This document shows, piece after piece, positions 1-6,150 of a stretch of 7,519 nucleotides of DNA (the first letter of the stretch is position 1; each line of letters begins with the position of its first letter). Source of the DNA: Neomoorella mulderi. GTDB lineage: Bacteria; Bacillota; DSM-521; Neomoorellales; Neomoorellaceae. Where the stretch lies: the NCBI GenBank assembly GCA_011375465.1, contig DRZV01000062.1, positions 1 to 7,519 of the forward strand, read 5' to 3'. The position numbers and the translations under genes are program-made. A model generated the notes under the pieces. That model ran no database searches. It worked only from the letters and a program-made list of their open reading frames with translations, and was not told where the DNA came from.

Positions 1-131
1 GAGAACTCGCTGAAGATGGTGTTCTTGTCGGAAAACCGGTACTCCATCTCGGCCCGCACGGGAGCGGACAACAGCAGGGCGGCCGCCAGCAGGACGGCCA
101 GCAAAGTGCCAATTTTCTTTATCCTGGTCAT
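1..131 (-). CDS. Secreted protein of unknown function, N-terminal part only
   Basis: This reading frame starts with ATG at 131-129 and runs off the left edge of the window, so only the first 43 residues are visible. They form a classic Sec signal peptide: a basic start (MTRIKK), a hydrophobic core rich in Leu and Ala (about residues 7-22), and a small-residue cleavage region ending PVRA, with likely cleavage after Ala27. The visible mature start reads EMEYRFSDKNTIFSEF, which I do not recognise. An excellent Shine-Dalgarno (AAAGGAGGG) lies 7 nt upstream, which makes the start secure. The gene follows the interrupted reading frame at 180-566 by about 50 nt on the same strand and was probably co-transcribed with it. 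The protein is likely exported; its role cannot be judged from this fragment. Confidence 0.8.
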   Translation of the reverse strand, partial: MTRIKKIGTLLAVLLAAALLLSAPVRAEMEYRFSDKNTIFSEF

Positions 132-138
132 TAAAAAT

Positions 139-147
139 CCCTCCTTT
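139..147 (-). promoter_or_regulatory. Strong ribosome binding site of the secreted-protein gene
   Basis: Read on the minus strand this is AAAGGAGGG, 7 nt before the ATG at 131-129. It is a near-perfect match to the Bacillota anti-Shine-Dalgarno and fixes the start of the partial secreted-protein gene. Confidence 0.8.
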
Positions 148-179
148 GTGATTTTAGACCGCTTTGTCCGCCTCCCGTC

Positions 180-566
180 TCAGGGCTTGCGCCTGTTCCT
201 GGGACCCTCACCCTCCTTTGCTCCGGGAAGGCCGACCGCGGAGCGCGCCAGCCTTCCCACGAAGCCGCCTTCCGCCTCTTCCAGGACCACCGCCTGGTCC
301 GCGGTCACCACCACGGCGCTGGAGCCGTAGGCCTTCAGCTACTGGTCCGCGGTCCAGTCGGCGGAGGCCCTGCCGGTCTTGACCACCAGCACCACGGCGT
401 CCCTGGGCGCGCCGGTGGCCACGCCCAGGTTCCCGCCGCAGTCCACCACCAGTCAGGAGGAGTTAAAGGGCAGGCTGCTCTTCCCCGATCCCTTCTGAAG
501 CCCCGGCTGGCAGAGCCCCAGGGCGTCCTGTTGAGGTTTCTCCTGACCCTGGTTTTCATCCCGCAT
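180..566 (-). pseudogene. Interrupted reading frame of unknown function (two in-frame stops)
   Basis: Reading from ATG at 566-564 gives one 129-codon frame ending in TGA at 182-180, broken by TGA at codon 38 (455-453) and TAG at codon 76 (341-339). Between and after the stops the translation looks like protein: LVVDCGGNLGVATG, then DAVVLVVKTGRASADWTADQ, then LKAYGSSAVVVTADQ and AVVLEEAEGGFVGRLARS. The hydrophobic/charged alternation and G/C-rich third positions support a true coding origin, whereas other frames of the stretch give Pro/Arg/Trp-rich noise. A plausible extended -10 promoter lies 28 nt upstream, and a modest GA-rich ribosome site (AGAAGGGA) abuts the ATG. I do not recognise the family, and no signal peptide or membrane segment is visible. 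It lies head-to-tail with the secreted-protein gene at 131. It is most likely a decayed gene; base-calling errors would have to explain two independent stops. Confidence 0.55.
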
Positions 567-714
567 TCCCTTCTTTTCCCTTGAGCTAGAAAAATTTTAC
601 CATAAAAAATTTCCGGCAGAGAAGATTTTAATCAGACGTGCGGTTAAAAACCCAGACAAAATGCGGAAAATAAACCCTGCTTTCCGAATAAAGATTTAGT
701 GCGGGGGTGGTAGT
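567..714. other. AT-rich divergent intergenic region with two short inverted repeats
   Basis: This 148-bp stretch separates two divergently oriented, broken genes and is much richer in A and T than its surroundings. It contains the candidate minus-strand promoter and two small dyads. One is TTTTAA (626-631) with TTAAAA (644-649); the other is CGGAAA (664-669) with TTTCCG (681-686). No convincing plus-strand -35/-10 pair for the gene at 715 was found. The dyads could be regulator sites, but arms this short can arise by chance. Confidence 0.4.
594..602 (-). promoter_or_regulatory. Possible extended -10 promoter for the minus-strand genes
   Basis: The minus strand reads TGGTAAAAT: a TG-N extension followed by the hexamer TAAAAT (599-594), one mismatch from TATAAT. 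No good -35 is present at 17-18 bp, which is tolerable for extended -10 promoters. Transcription would begin near 587, about 20 nt before the ATG at 566. It lies in an AT-rich divergent intergenic region. This is inferred from sequence alone. Confidence 0.35.
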
Positions 715-1663
715 ATGAGGATGAAGGGGCCTTGGGCGCGGGGGCTTTTTCTTTTGTTCTTGGCCTTCTGTACTTACTGGTACCGGGTACAGGGGAATGT
801 TGTCCCTTGTTAGGGGAAAATGGAACAGCCGCTGGATCCTCCCCGGGAAGAGGAGAAGGCCTTTTTAAAGGAATTGGCCGGAGGCGGAAGGCAGGACATT
901 TATCATCTCTATTTAGAGGGCCAATTTGCCCCTGGTGGGGACGAGGACAGGATCGTGGGGGTAACCTTGAGCAAGGACCGGGCTGTGCTGGGCATCTTCA
1001 AAAAGCAGGGGGCTACCCTTCAGCCCCTCGGTTTTGTCGTGACCCTGCCCCTGGAAGAGCTGCGCCTGGTATCCTTGGAGGGGAAAAGAAGGCCCTGCTC
1101 ACCCGTCAGAGCCTGGAAGAAAGGCTGGGGGCTTATGGAAACTATAGCTTCTATGTGCTCTACCATTGGGAGGAGAGCCGTCTGGAAGAAATATGGCGCC
1201 AAGTTCTGGTGCGGGAGGAGGCTTGGCAGAAAAAATGGCTGGGCATAAAGGAAGAAGGTTGGGAGGGGATAGAAGAGAAGGGGGAGATATCTCTAGAAAA
1301 GGAAGGGGGCAATCTGGTGATAAAAACTGTAAGCCGCCAGAGCTTTTTCCACTCCCCCACCCCCAGGGCCCCAGGAGGGAGGTGAGGACGCGCACTTTGA
1401 GGCGCCTTTATCGCTGGGACCCCTCCTGGAAGGCCATGATCCTCTATACGGCCCGCCTCAACCAGGCCGCCAGCCTAAAGGAGTTCCAGGGCAATAAGTA
1501 TGTAGAGGTGCTACCCCTGGCCGCCGGCCAGGAGGTGGCGGTCTTGGAGGAGGAGGATCTGGCCTCATTTATAAATCCGTCCCTGCCCCCTTATTGTAGG
1601 ATAAAGACCCGGCAAGGCCAGGTGGGATATGTGCTCAAGTCCCATCTGGATTTTTTGAAATAG
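715..1663 (+). pseudogene. Broken gene for a membrane-anchored/secreted protein with SH3-like C-terminus
   Basis: The original frame starts at ATG 715, after a GGGGGTGG ribosome site. It encodes a basic then hydrophobic N-terminus (MRMKGPWARGLFLLFLAFC), a signal peptide or anchor, and is cut by TAG at 811-813 (codon 33). The same frame resumes and reads sensibly (EEEKAFLKELAGG, DIYHLYLEGQFAPGGDEDR, GFVVTLPLEELRLVSLEG) until about 1080. There coding moves to the -1 frame within GGGGAAAAGAA, continuing as LLTRQSLEERLGAYGNYSF and EEIWRQVLVREEAWQKKWLG. A second -1-type shift in the C-rich stretch around 1350-1378 leads to the last part (LRRLYRWDPSWKAMILYTARL, then KYVEVLPLAAGQEVAVLEEE and VGYVLKSHLDFLK, stop TAG 1661-1663). 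That end resembles a bacterial SH3-like wall- or ligand-binding fold, by pattern only. The repaired product would be about 315 residues. Both shifts lie in homopolymer-rich tracts, so sequencing error could explain them, but not the nonsense codon. Its 3' end abuts the arg promoter. Confidence 0.65.
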
Positions 1664-1665
1664 TT

Positions 1666-1683
1666 GTTGAAAAATTATGCGAG
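1666..1683 (+). promoter_or_regulatory. ARG box 1 (candidate ArgR operator)
   Basis: The 14-bp core at 1668-1681, TGAAAAATTATGCG, matches the ArgR/AhrC consensus TGAATWWWWATTCA at 11 of 14 positions. It covers the -35 element of the arg promoter. ArgR hexamers bind pairs of such 18-bp boxes when arginine is abundant. The partner box follows with the 3-bp gap known from characterised operators. The argR gene is not in the window. Confidence 0.75.
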
Positions 1684-1696
1684 ATCATTGTATAAT
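1667..1696 (+). promoter_or_regulatory. Housekeeping sigma-factor promoter of the arg operon
   Basis: The -35 TTGAAA (1667-1672; consensus TTGACA) and a perfect -10 TATAAT (1691-1696) are separated by 18 bp. Transcription should start near 1703, giving a leader of only about 21 nt before the TTG start of argC. The promoter starts 4 nt after the stop codon of the broken upstream gene and is overlaid by two ARG-box-like operators, so repression by blocking RNA polymerase is expected. This is the only strong promoter I see on the + strand. Confidence 0.85.
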
Positions 1697-1704
1697 TATA
1701 AAAA
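1687..1704 (+). promoter_or_regulatory. ARG box 2 (candidate ArgR operator)
   Basis: The core at 1689-1702, TGTATAATTATAAA, matches TGAATWWWWATTCA at 11 of 14 positions and contains the whole -10 hexamer. It starts exactly 21 bp (two helical turns) after box 1, placing both boxes on the same DNA face. Part of the match comes from the -10 itself, so this box alone would be weak evidence; the pairing and spacing make it convincing. Confidence 0.7.
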
Positions 1705-1723
1705 ACTTGAAAGGATGAGGGAT

Positions 1724-2761
1724 TTGCTTGCAGCGGCTGTGGTGGGGGCCACCGGGTACACGGGGGCTGAACTCATGCGGATTTTGAGCCGCCACCCCTA
1801 TGTGAAGGTGGTGGGCCTCACTTCCAGGAAATTTGCTGGCCAAACCTTGAGCCAGGTTTACCCTTTTCTATTGGAACATGGGGAGCTTCTATGCGAGGAG
1901 CTGGAACCCCACGTTTTGGAAAAGGCAGAGGTGGCATTCTTGGCCCTCCCCCATGGACACGGGGCTGAACTGGCAGATCTGGCCCTTAAAAAGGGGGTAA
2001 GGGTGATAGATCTGGGCCCTGATTTCCGGCTCAAGGATCCCAAGACTTACCAAGAGTGGTATAAATTAAATCCCCCTCCCCTTTCCCTTCTGCAAGAGGC
2101 GGTATATGGCCTTACGGAAATCTACCGGGGGAAGATAAAGGATGCCCGTCTGGTGGCCAATCCCGGCTGTTATCCCACCGGCGTTATTCTGGCCCTGGCC
2201 CCCCTGCTGAAAAGGGGTCTCCTCCATCCCCAGAGCATAGTGATAGACTCCAAATCCGGGGTTTCCGGCGCGGGGAGGGAACCCCAGCTGGCCACCCTTT
2301 TTGTGGAATGCCAGGAGAACATCAGCCCTTATAAGGTAGCCCGGCACCGGCATCTTCCAGAGATGGAGCAGGAGATGAGCCGGTTGGCCGGTTGCCCGGT
2401 GCAGGTCACCTTCACCCCCCACCTGGTGCCCATGATAAGGGGGATTCTCAGCACCATTTACGGAAATCTGACCCAGCCGGCTACGGAGGAAGAATTGCGG
2501 CAACTCTACAGGGAATTTTATGAGGGGGAACCCTTTGTGCGCCTTTTGCCCCCTGGGGTGTGGCCCCATACCCGTTGGGTTTACGGCAGCAACTACTGCC
2601 TCTTGAACTTGACCCTGGATGAAAGGACAGGCAGGGTGGTGGTGGTGAGCGCCATTGACAATCTCACCAAAGGGGCGGCGGGCCAGGCAGTGCAGAATTT
2701 AAATGTGATGTGCGGTTTCCCTGAAGAGACTGCCCTTAAAGAATTGGGGCTTTGCCCCTAA
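1724..2761 (+). CDS. argC: N-acetyl-gamma-glutamyl-phosphate reductase
   Basis: ArgC reduces N-acetylglutamyl-5-phosphate to the semialdehyde with NADPH, the third step towards ornithine, in the cytoplasm. The N-terminal dinucleotide-binding loop VVGATGYTGAEL is present, as are the catalytic cysteine in NPGCYPTG (Cys149) and the conserved histidine in HRHLPEMEQE (His210). The C-terminal NLTKGAAGQAVQNLNVM is the usual family ending. I chose TTG at 1724: it gives the 345 residues typical of the family, starts MLAAAVVGATGY as homologues do, and lies 9 nt after AAAGG. The in-frame ATG at 1715 (three residues longer) is an alternative, but that ribosome site abuts it. A start at 1664 is excluded because it lies upstream of the promoter's -10. 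This is the first gene of the operon, under the ARG-box promoter; argJ follows after 17 nt. Confidence 0.95.
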   Translation: MLAAAVVGATGYTGAELMRILSRHPYVKVVGLTSRKFAGQTLSQVYPFLLEHGELLCEELEPHVLEKAEVAFLALPHGHGAELADLALKKGVRVIDLGPDFRLKDPKTYQEWYKLNPPPLSLLQEAVYGLTEIYRGKIKDARLVANPGCYPTGVILALAPLLKRGLLHPQSIVIDSKSGVSGAGREPQLATLFVECQENISPYKVARHRHLPEMEQEMSRLAGCPVQVTFTPHLVPMIRGILSTIYGNLTQPATEEELRQLYREFYEGEPFVRLLPPGVWPHTRWVYGSNYCLLNLTLDERTGRVVVVSAIDNLTKGAAGQAVQNLNVMCGFPEETALKELGLCP

Positions 2762-2765
2762 AAAC

Positions 2766-2770
2766 GGAGG
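2766..2770 (+). promoter_or_regulatory. Ribosome binding site deciding the argJ start
   Basis: GGAGG lies 8 nt before GTG at 2779. The upstream in-frame TTG at 2752 overlaps the end of argC and has no such site, so the GTG is the better start. Confidence 0.7.
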
Positions 2771-2778
2771 TAGAAGAG

Positions 2779-3999
2779 GTGGGAGATTTGCAGGAAATTC
2801 CTGGAGGCATCACCGCTCCCTTAGGCTTCACCGCGGCCGGCATCCATGCCGGGCTTAAGAGGAAAAAGAAGGATTTGGCTTTGGTGGTGAGCCGGGTTCC
2901 GGCAGTGGCCAGTGCTGTATATACCCGCAATCTGGTCCAGGCTGCTCCCCTGGTGGTTACCCGGGAGAATCTGGCCCGGGAAGGCAAAGCCCGGGCTATA
3001 GTGTGTAACAGCGGCCATGCCAATGCCTGCACCGGGCAGAGGGGATACGAGGATGCCAGGAGGATGGCCCAGCTGGTGGCCCAGGAGGTGGGATGCCCTC
3101 CCTGGCAGGTGGTGGTGGCCTCCACCGGGGTGATAGGGGTTCCCCTGCCCATGGAAAAGCTGGAGGAGGGCTTAAGGAGAGCGGCTGCCCTTTTGAGCCC
3201 CGAAGGGGGAAACGAGGCCGCAGAAGCCATCCTAACCACCGATACCGTCAAGAAAGAGGCAGCGGCCACCCTGTTTTTAGGGGGTAAGAGGATCACCATA
3301 GGGGGCATGGCCAAAGGTTCGGGCATGATCCATCCCAACATGGCCACCATGCTGGCCTTTATCACCACCGATGCCCGTGTGCCTAAAGAGCTTCTGGACC
3401 GCATCTTCAAGTGGGCTGTGGACCGCACCTTCAACATGGTGACGGTGGACGGGGATACCAGCACCAACGATATGGCGGTGATCCTGGCCAACGGCCTGGC
3501 GGGAAATTCCTCCTTCACCCCCAAGGAGGAGGAGGAGTTTTCCCTGGCCTTGAAATGGGTTTGCCAGAAGCTCTGCCGGATGATCGCCCGGGATGGGGAA
3601 GGCGCCACCAGGCTGATAACGGTGGAAGTAAAGGGCGCTCCCGGAGAGCGGGAAGCCCAGTTCATAGCCCGGGCTGTGGTTTCCTCCAATCTGGTAAAGA
3701 GCGCCGTATTCGGGGCCGACCCCAATTGGGGCCGGATACTGTGCGCCGCCGGTTATTCGGGGGTCAGCTTCGATCCCCTGAAGGTGGACGTATACCTGGG
3801 GGCTCCGGGTGAGCCCCTTCTGGCCGTTGCCCTCCAAGGGAGTTACCACCCCTTTGATGAAGACAGGGCCCGGGAGCTGCTTCAGAGGGAAGAGGTGATA
3901 ATCTGCCTGGATTTGAACCAGGGAGAGGGGAAAGCCACCGCCTGGGGCTGCGACCTGACCTATGATTATGTGAAGATCAACGCTTCCTACCGGAGCTGA
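2779..3999 (+). CDS. argJ: Glutamate N-acetyltransferase (ornithine acetyltransferase)
   Basis: ArgJ transfers the acetyl group from N-acetylornithine to glutamate, releasing ornithine and regenerating N-acetylglutamate. This is the hallmark of the cyclic arginine pathway. Some ArgJ proteins also use acetyl-CoA to make N-acetylglutamate; sequence reading alone does not tell which type this is, and no separate synthase gene is in the window. The precursor cuts itself before a conserved threonine: KGSGMIHPNMATMLAF is present, with the cut expected between Ala189 and Thr190, the new N-terminal nucleophile. Other family blocks include VCNSGHANACTG, DTSTNDMAVILANG, ARDGEGATRLI, DPNWGRILCAAGYSG and the terminal DYVKINASYRS. 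With the GTG start the protein has 406 residues, normal for the family. argC ends 17 nt before it, and the argB ribosome site overlaps its stop codon. Confidence 0.95.
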   Translation: MGDLQEIPGGITAPLGFTAAGIHAGLKRKKKDLALVVSRVPAVASAVYTRNLVQAAPLVVTRENLAREGKARAIVCNSGHANACTGQRGYEDARRMAQLVAQEVGCPPWQVVVASTGVIGVPLPMEKLEEGLRRAAALLSPEGGNEAAEAILTTDTVKKEAAATLFLGGKRITIGGMAKGSGMIHPNMATMLAFITTDARVPKELLDRIFKWAVDRTFNMVTVDGDTSTNDMAVILANGLAGNSSFTPKEEEEFSLALKWVCQKLCRMIARDGEGATRLITVEVKGAPGEREAQFIARAVVSSNLVKSAVFGADPNWGRILCAAGYSGVSFDPLKVDVYLGAPGEPLLAVALQGSYHPFDEDRARELLQREEVIICLDLNQGEGKATAWGCDLTYDYVKINASYRS

Positions 4000-4004
4000 G
4001 GAGG
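3999..4004 (+). promoter_or_regulatory. Strong ribosome binding site pointing at a non-standard argB start
   Basis: AGGAGG, followed by GATC, overlaps the last base of the argJ stop codon. Counting downstream, ATC begins after 5 nt (4010) and ATA after 8 nt (4013); both are in the argB frame. No ATG, GTG or TTG in that frame lies anywhere between the frame's previous stop (3971) and GTG 4091. Confidence 0.8.
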
Positions 4005-4012
4005 GATCGATC

Positions 4013-4906
4013 ATAGACATCAGCCCCCTGGAAAAAGCCGCCATACTGATCGAAGCCCTGCCCTACATCAGAGAATTTTATGGCAAAACCGTGGTGATAA
4101 AATACGGCGGCCATGCCATGCTCAATTGCGAGCTCAAAAGGGCCGTGATGCAGGATATAGTTCTAATGCACCTGGTGGGCATGAAGCCGGTGGTGGTCCA
4201 TGGGGGAGGGCCGGAGATCACCCGTCTGCTGGAAAGGCTGGGCAAGAAAACGGAGTTTATCCAGGGGCAGAGGGTAACCGACAGCGATACCATGGAAGTG
4301 GTGGAGATGGTGCTGGTGGGCAAGGTGAACAAAGAGATAGTCACCAACCTGCAGCGCTATGGGGGCAAGGCGGTGGGCCTCTGCGGCAAGGACGGCGGCT
4401 TGATAGAGGCGGAGAAGGAATGGGTCCACGTCAGGGGAGAAAACGGGGAAGAGGAGATCCGGGATATAGGCTTTGTGGGCAAAGTGAAAAAGATCCATCC
4501 CGAGATCGTGGAGATCTTGATCTCCCAGGGCTATATACCGGTGGTGGCCCCTGTAGGGGTGGGCCCCCAGGGGGAGAGCTACAATATCAACGCGGATCTG
4601 GTGGCAGGGGAACTGGCCGTAGCCCTGAAAGCCGATAAGCTGGTGCTTTTAACCGATGTGGAGGGCATCCTGGCCGATCCCCGGGATCCCCAAAGCCTCA
4701 TTTCTGCCCTGGAGGTGAGCCGGATACCGGATCTCATCCAAAGGGGCGTCATCAGCGGGGGGATGATCCCCAAAGTCAGGTGCTGCATCAGGGCCCTGGA
4801 GGGAGGGGTGAGGAGGACCCATATAATCGACGGCCGTACCCCCCATTCGATTTTGCTGGAGATATTTACGAATAAAGGTATAGGGACCATGGTGGTTCCC
4901 GGATAG
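4013..4906 (+). CDS. argB: Acetylglutamate kinase, apparently with an AUA start
   Basis: ArgB phosphorylates N-acetylglutamate with ATP, the committed and usually feedback-controlled step of the cyclic pathway. Amino-acid-kinase motifs are clear: VVIKYGGHAM with Lys30, VHGGGPE (Gly64-Gly66), GLCGKDGGLI, NINADLVAGELA (Asn193, Asp195), LLTDVEGIL and GGMIPK (Lys254). The C-terminal stretch HIIDGRTPHSILLEIFTNKG fits arginine-binding kinases. The N-terminal segment SPLEKAAILIEALPYIREF precedes the first strand and is the extra helix that links dimers into hexamers in arginine-inhibited enzymes, so feedback inhibition by arginine is likely. The segment is coded from ATA at 4013, 8 nt after AGGAGG, with no standard start codon available; ATC at 4010 is the alternative. 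Starting at GTG 4091 would delete this helix and most of the first strand. Length is 297 residues from ATA. argD follows after 14 nt. Confidence 0.92.
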   Translation: MDISPLEKAAILIEALPYIREFYGKTVVIKYGGHAMLNCELKRAVMQDIVLMHLVGMKPVVVHGGGPEITRLLERLGKKTEFIQGQRVTDSDTMEVVEMVLVGKVNKEIVTNLQRYGGKAVGLCGKDGGLIEAEKEWVHVRGENGEEEIRDIGFVGKVKKIHPEIVEILISQGYIPVVAPVGVGPQGESYNINADLVAGELAVALKADKLVLLTDVEGILADPRDPQSLISALEVSRIPDLIQRGVISGGMIPKVRCCIRALEGGVRRTHIIDGRTPHSILLEIFTNKGIGTMVVPG

Positions 4907-4920
4907 GGAGAGGAGAAAAG

Positions 4921-6150
4921 ATGGACACCTCGGCTTGGATAGCTTTAGGGGAAAAATACATCATGTCAACTTATGCCCGCCAGCCCCTGGTTCTGGTCCG
5001 GGGGCAGGGGACCAGGGTGTGGGATGTGGAGGGCAGGGAATATTTAGATTTTGTCGGAGGGATTGCCGTCAACTCCTTGGGCCATTGCCATCCCCGGGTG
5101 GTGGAGGCGCTGAAGGATCAGGCCCAAAAGCTCTTGCACTGCTCCAACCTCTACTGGAATATCCCCCAGATCCAGTTGGCCCAGCTCCTGGTGGAGCACT
5201 CGGCCCTGGATAAGGTGTTTTTCTGCAACAGCGGGGCAGAAGCGGTGGAGGCGGCCATAAAGCTGGCCCGCAAGTATGCCAAGGAGCGCTTGGGTCCGGA
5301 TAAATACGAGATCATAACCATGCGCCGTTCCTTCCACGGCAGGACTATGGGCGCCTTGGCGGCCACGGGCCAGGAAAAGCTCCATCAGGGTTTTGCCCCC
5401 CTTCCCCCGGGATTCCGCTACGTGCCCTTTAACGATCTGGACAGCTTGAAAGCCGCCCTTTCCCCCCATACCTGTGCCATCATGTTGGAGCCGGTGCAGG
5501 GGGAGGGAGGGGTCCACGTGGCCGAAGAGGATTATCTCCAGGGGGTGGCGGAGATATGCCGCAAGCAAGGTCTGCTTTTGATCTTTGACGAAATCCAATG
5601 CGGCCTGGGACGCACCGGTTACCTGTTCGCCTGTGAACATTATGGGATAGAGCCGGACATCATGACCCTGGCCAAGGCCCTGGGAGGGGGGGTGGCCATA
5701 GGGGCCATGCTGGCCAAAGAGGAGGTGGCCCGGGCTTTCCGGCCCGGGGATCATGCTTCCACTTTTGGCGGCAATCCCCTGGCCACCGCTGCGGGCGCGG
5801 CGGCCTTTAAAGCCCTCCTGGAAGAGGATTTGATAAATCGGGCCCGTACCCTGGGGGAATATCTATACTATCGCCTGGAGGAGCTGGCCCATAAATTTCC
5901 CTCCCTGGTGGTGGAGGTGAGGGGCAGGGGGCTGCTTTTGGGTATGGAGATGCGTATCCCCGTGGCCCCGGTGGTGGAGGCCTGCCGGGAAAAAGGGCTG
6001 TTGGTGAACGGGGTTCAGGGCAATGTCCTCAGGCTTGTGCCCCCCCTGGTGGTGAGTAAACAGGAAATAGACCAGGCCCTCTGTATTATAAAAGAGGTTT
6101 TAGAAAAAATATCCTGGGAAGAAGGGAGTTGTGCCTATGGCCAAACCTGA
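4921..6150 (+). CDS. argD: Acetylornithine aminotransferase
   Basis: ArgD is a pyridoxal-phosphate enzyme that transfers an amino group from glutamate to N-acetylglutamate semialdehyde, giving N-acetylornithine. In many bacteria it also serves lysine synthesis. It is a class-III aminotransferase: CNSGAEAVEAAIKLARKY (cofactor phosphate binding), SFHGRTMGAL (Phe138, His139 stacking on the cofactor), LEPVQGEGGV, FDEIQCGLGRTG (Asp223, which pairs with the pyridine nitrogen), TLAKALGGG (Lys252, the Schiff-base lysine) and HASTFGGNPLA. The protein has 409 residues; the family usually has about 390-410. The ATG follows a GGAGAGGAG ribosome site. Its last 14 nt overlap the start of argF, suggesting translational coupling. 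Confidence 0.95.
   Translation: MDTSAWIALGEKYIMSTYARQPLVLVRGQGTRVWDVEGREYLDFVGGIAVNSLGHCHPRVVEALKDQAQKLLHCSNLYWNIPQIQLAQLLVEHSALDKVFFCNSGAEAVEAAIKLARKYAKERLGPDKYEIITMRRSFHGRTMGALAATGQEKLHQGFAPLPPGFRYVPFNDLDSLKAALSPHTCAIMLEPVQGEGGVHVAEEDYLQGVAEICRKQGLLLIFDEIQCGLGRTGYLFACEHYGIEPDIMTLAKALGGGVAIGAMLAKEEVARAFRPGDHASTFGGNPLATAAGAAAFKALLEEDLINRARTLGEYLYYRLEELAHKFPSLVVEVRGRGLLLGMEMRIPVAPVVEACREKGLLVNGVQGNVLRLVPPLVVSKQEIDQALCIIKEVLEKISWEEGSCAYGQT

Noticed and set aside
16..330. 104-codon open frame on the plus strand at the left edge
   Set aside because: It runs opposite the signal-peptide gene and the broken minus-strand gene, both of which have better translations. It has no ribosome site.
453..455. 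Selenocysteine at the in-frame UGA of the minus-strand frame
   Set aside because: A second stop, UAG, follows 38 codons later, no known selenoprotein motif surrounds the UGA, and no selenocysteine insertion hairpin could be recognised.
811..813. UAG as a sense codon (pyrrolysine or altered code)
   Set aside because: argB ends with TAG, and the same gene also has frameshifts, so simple decay is more likely.
1664..1723. argC starting at TTG 1664
   Set aside because: It would place the start upstream of the -10 and transcription start and add about 20 residues absent from the family.
2736..3725. 329-codon open frame on the minus strand across argJ
   Set aside because: It lies wholly opposite intact, motif-rich argJ. 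Its translation is Ser/Pro/Arg-rich without any recognisable domain, as expected for the complement of a GC-rich gene.
3277..4044. 255-codon open frame on the minus strand across the argJ 3' end
   Set aside because: It is antisense to argJ, rich in His, Gly and Pro, and has no ribosome site or family motif.
4091..4906. argB starting at GTG 4091
   Set aside because: It has no ribosome site, would delete the conserved N-terminal helix and most of the first strand, and would leave a strong AGGAGG unused upstream.
5044..5754. 236-codon open frame on the minus strand inside argD
   Set aside because: It mirrors argD codons and has no independent coding signs.
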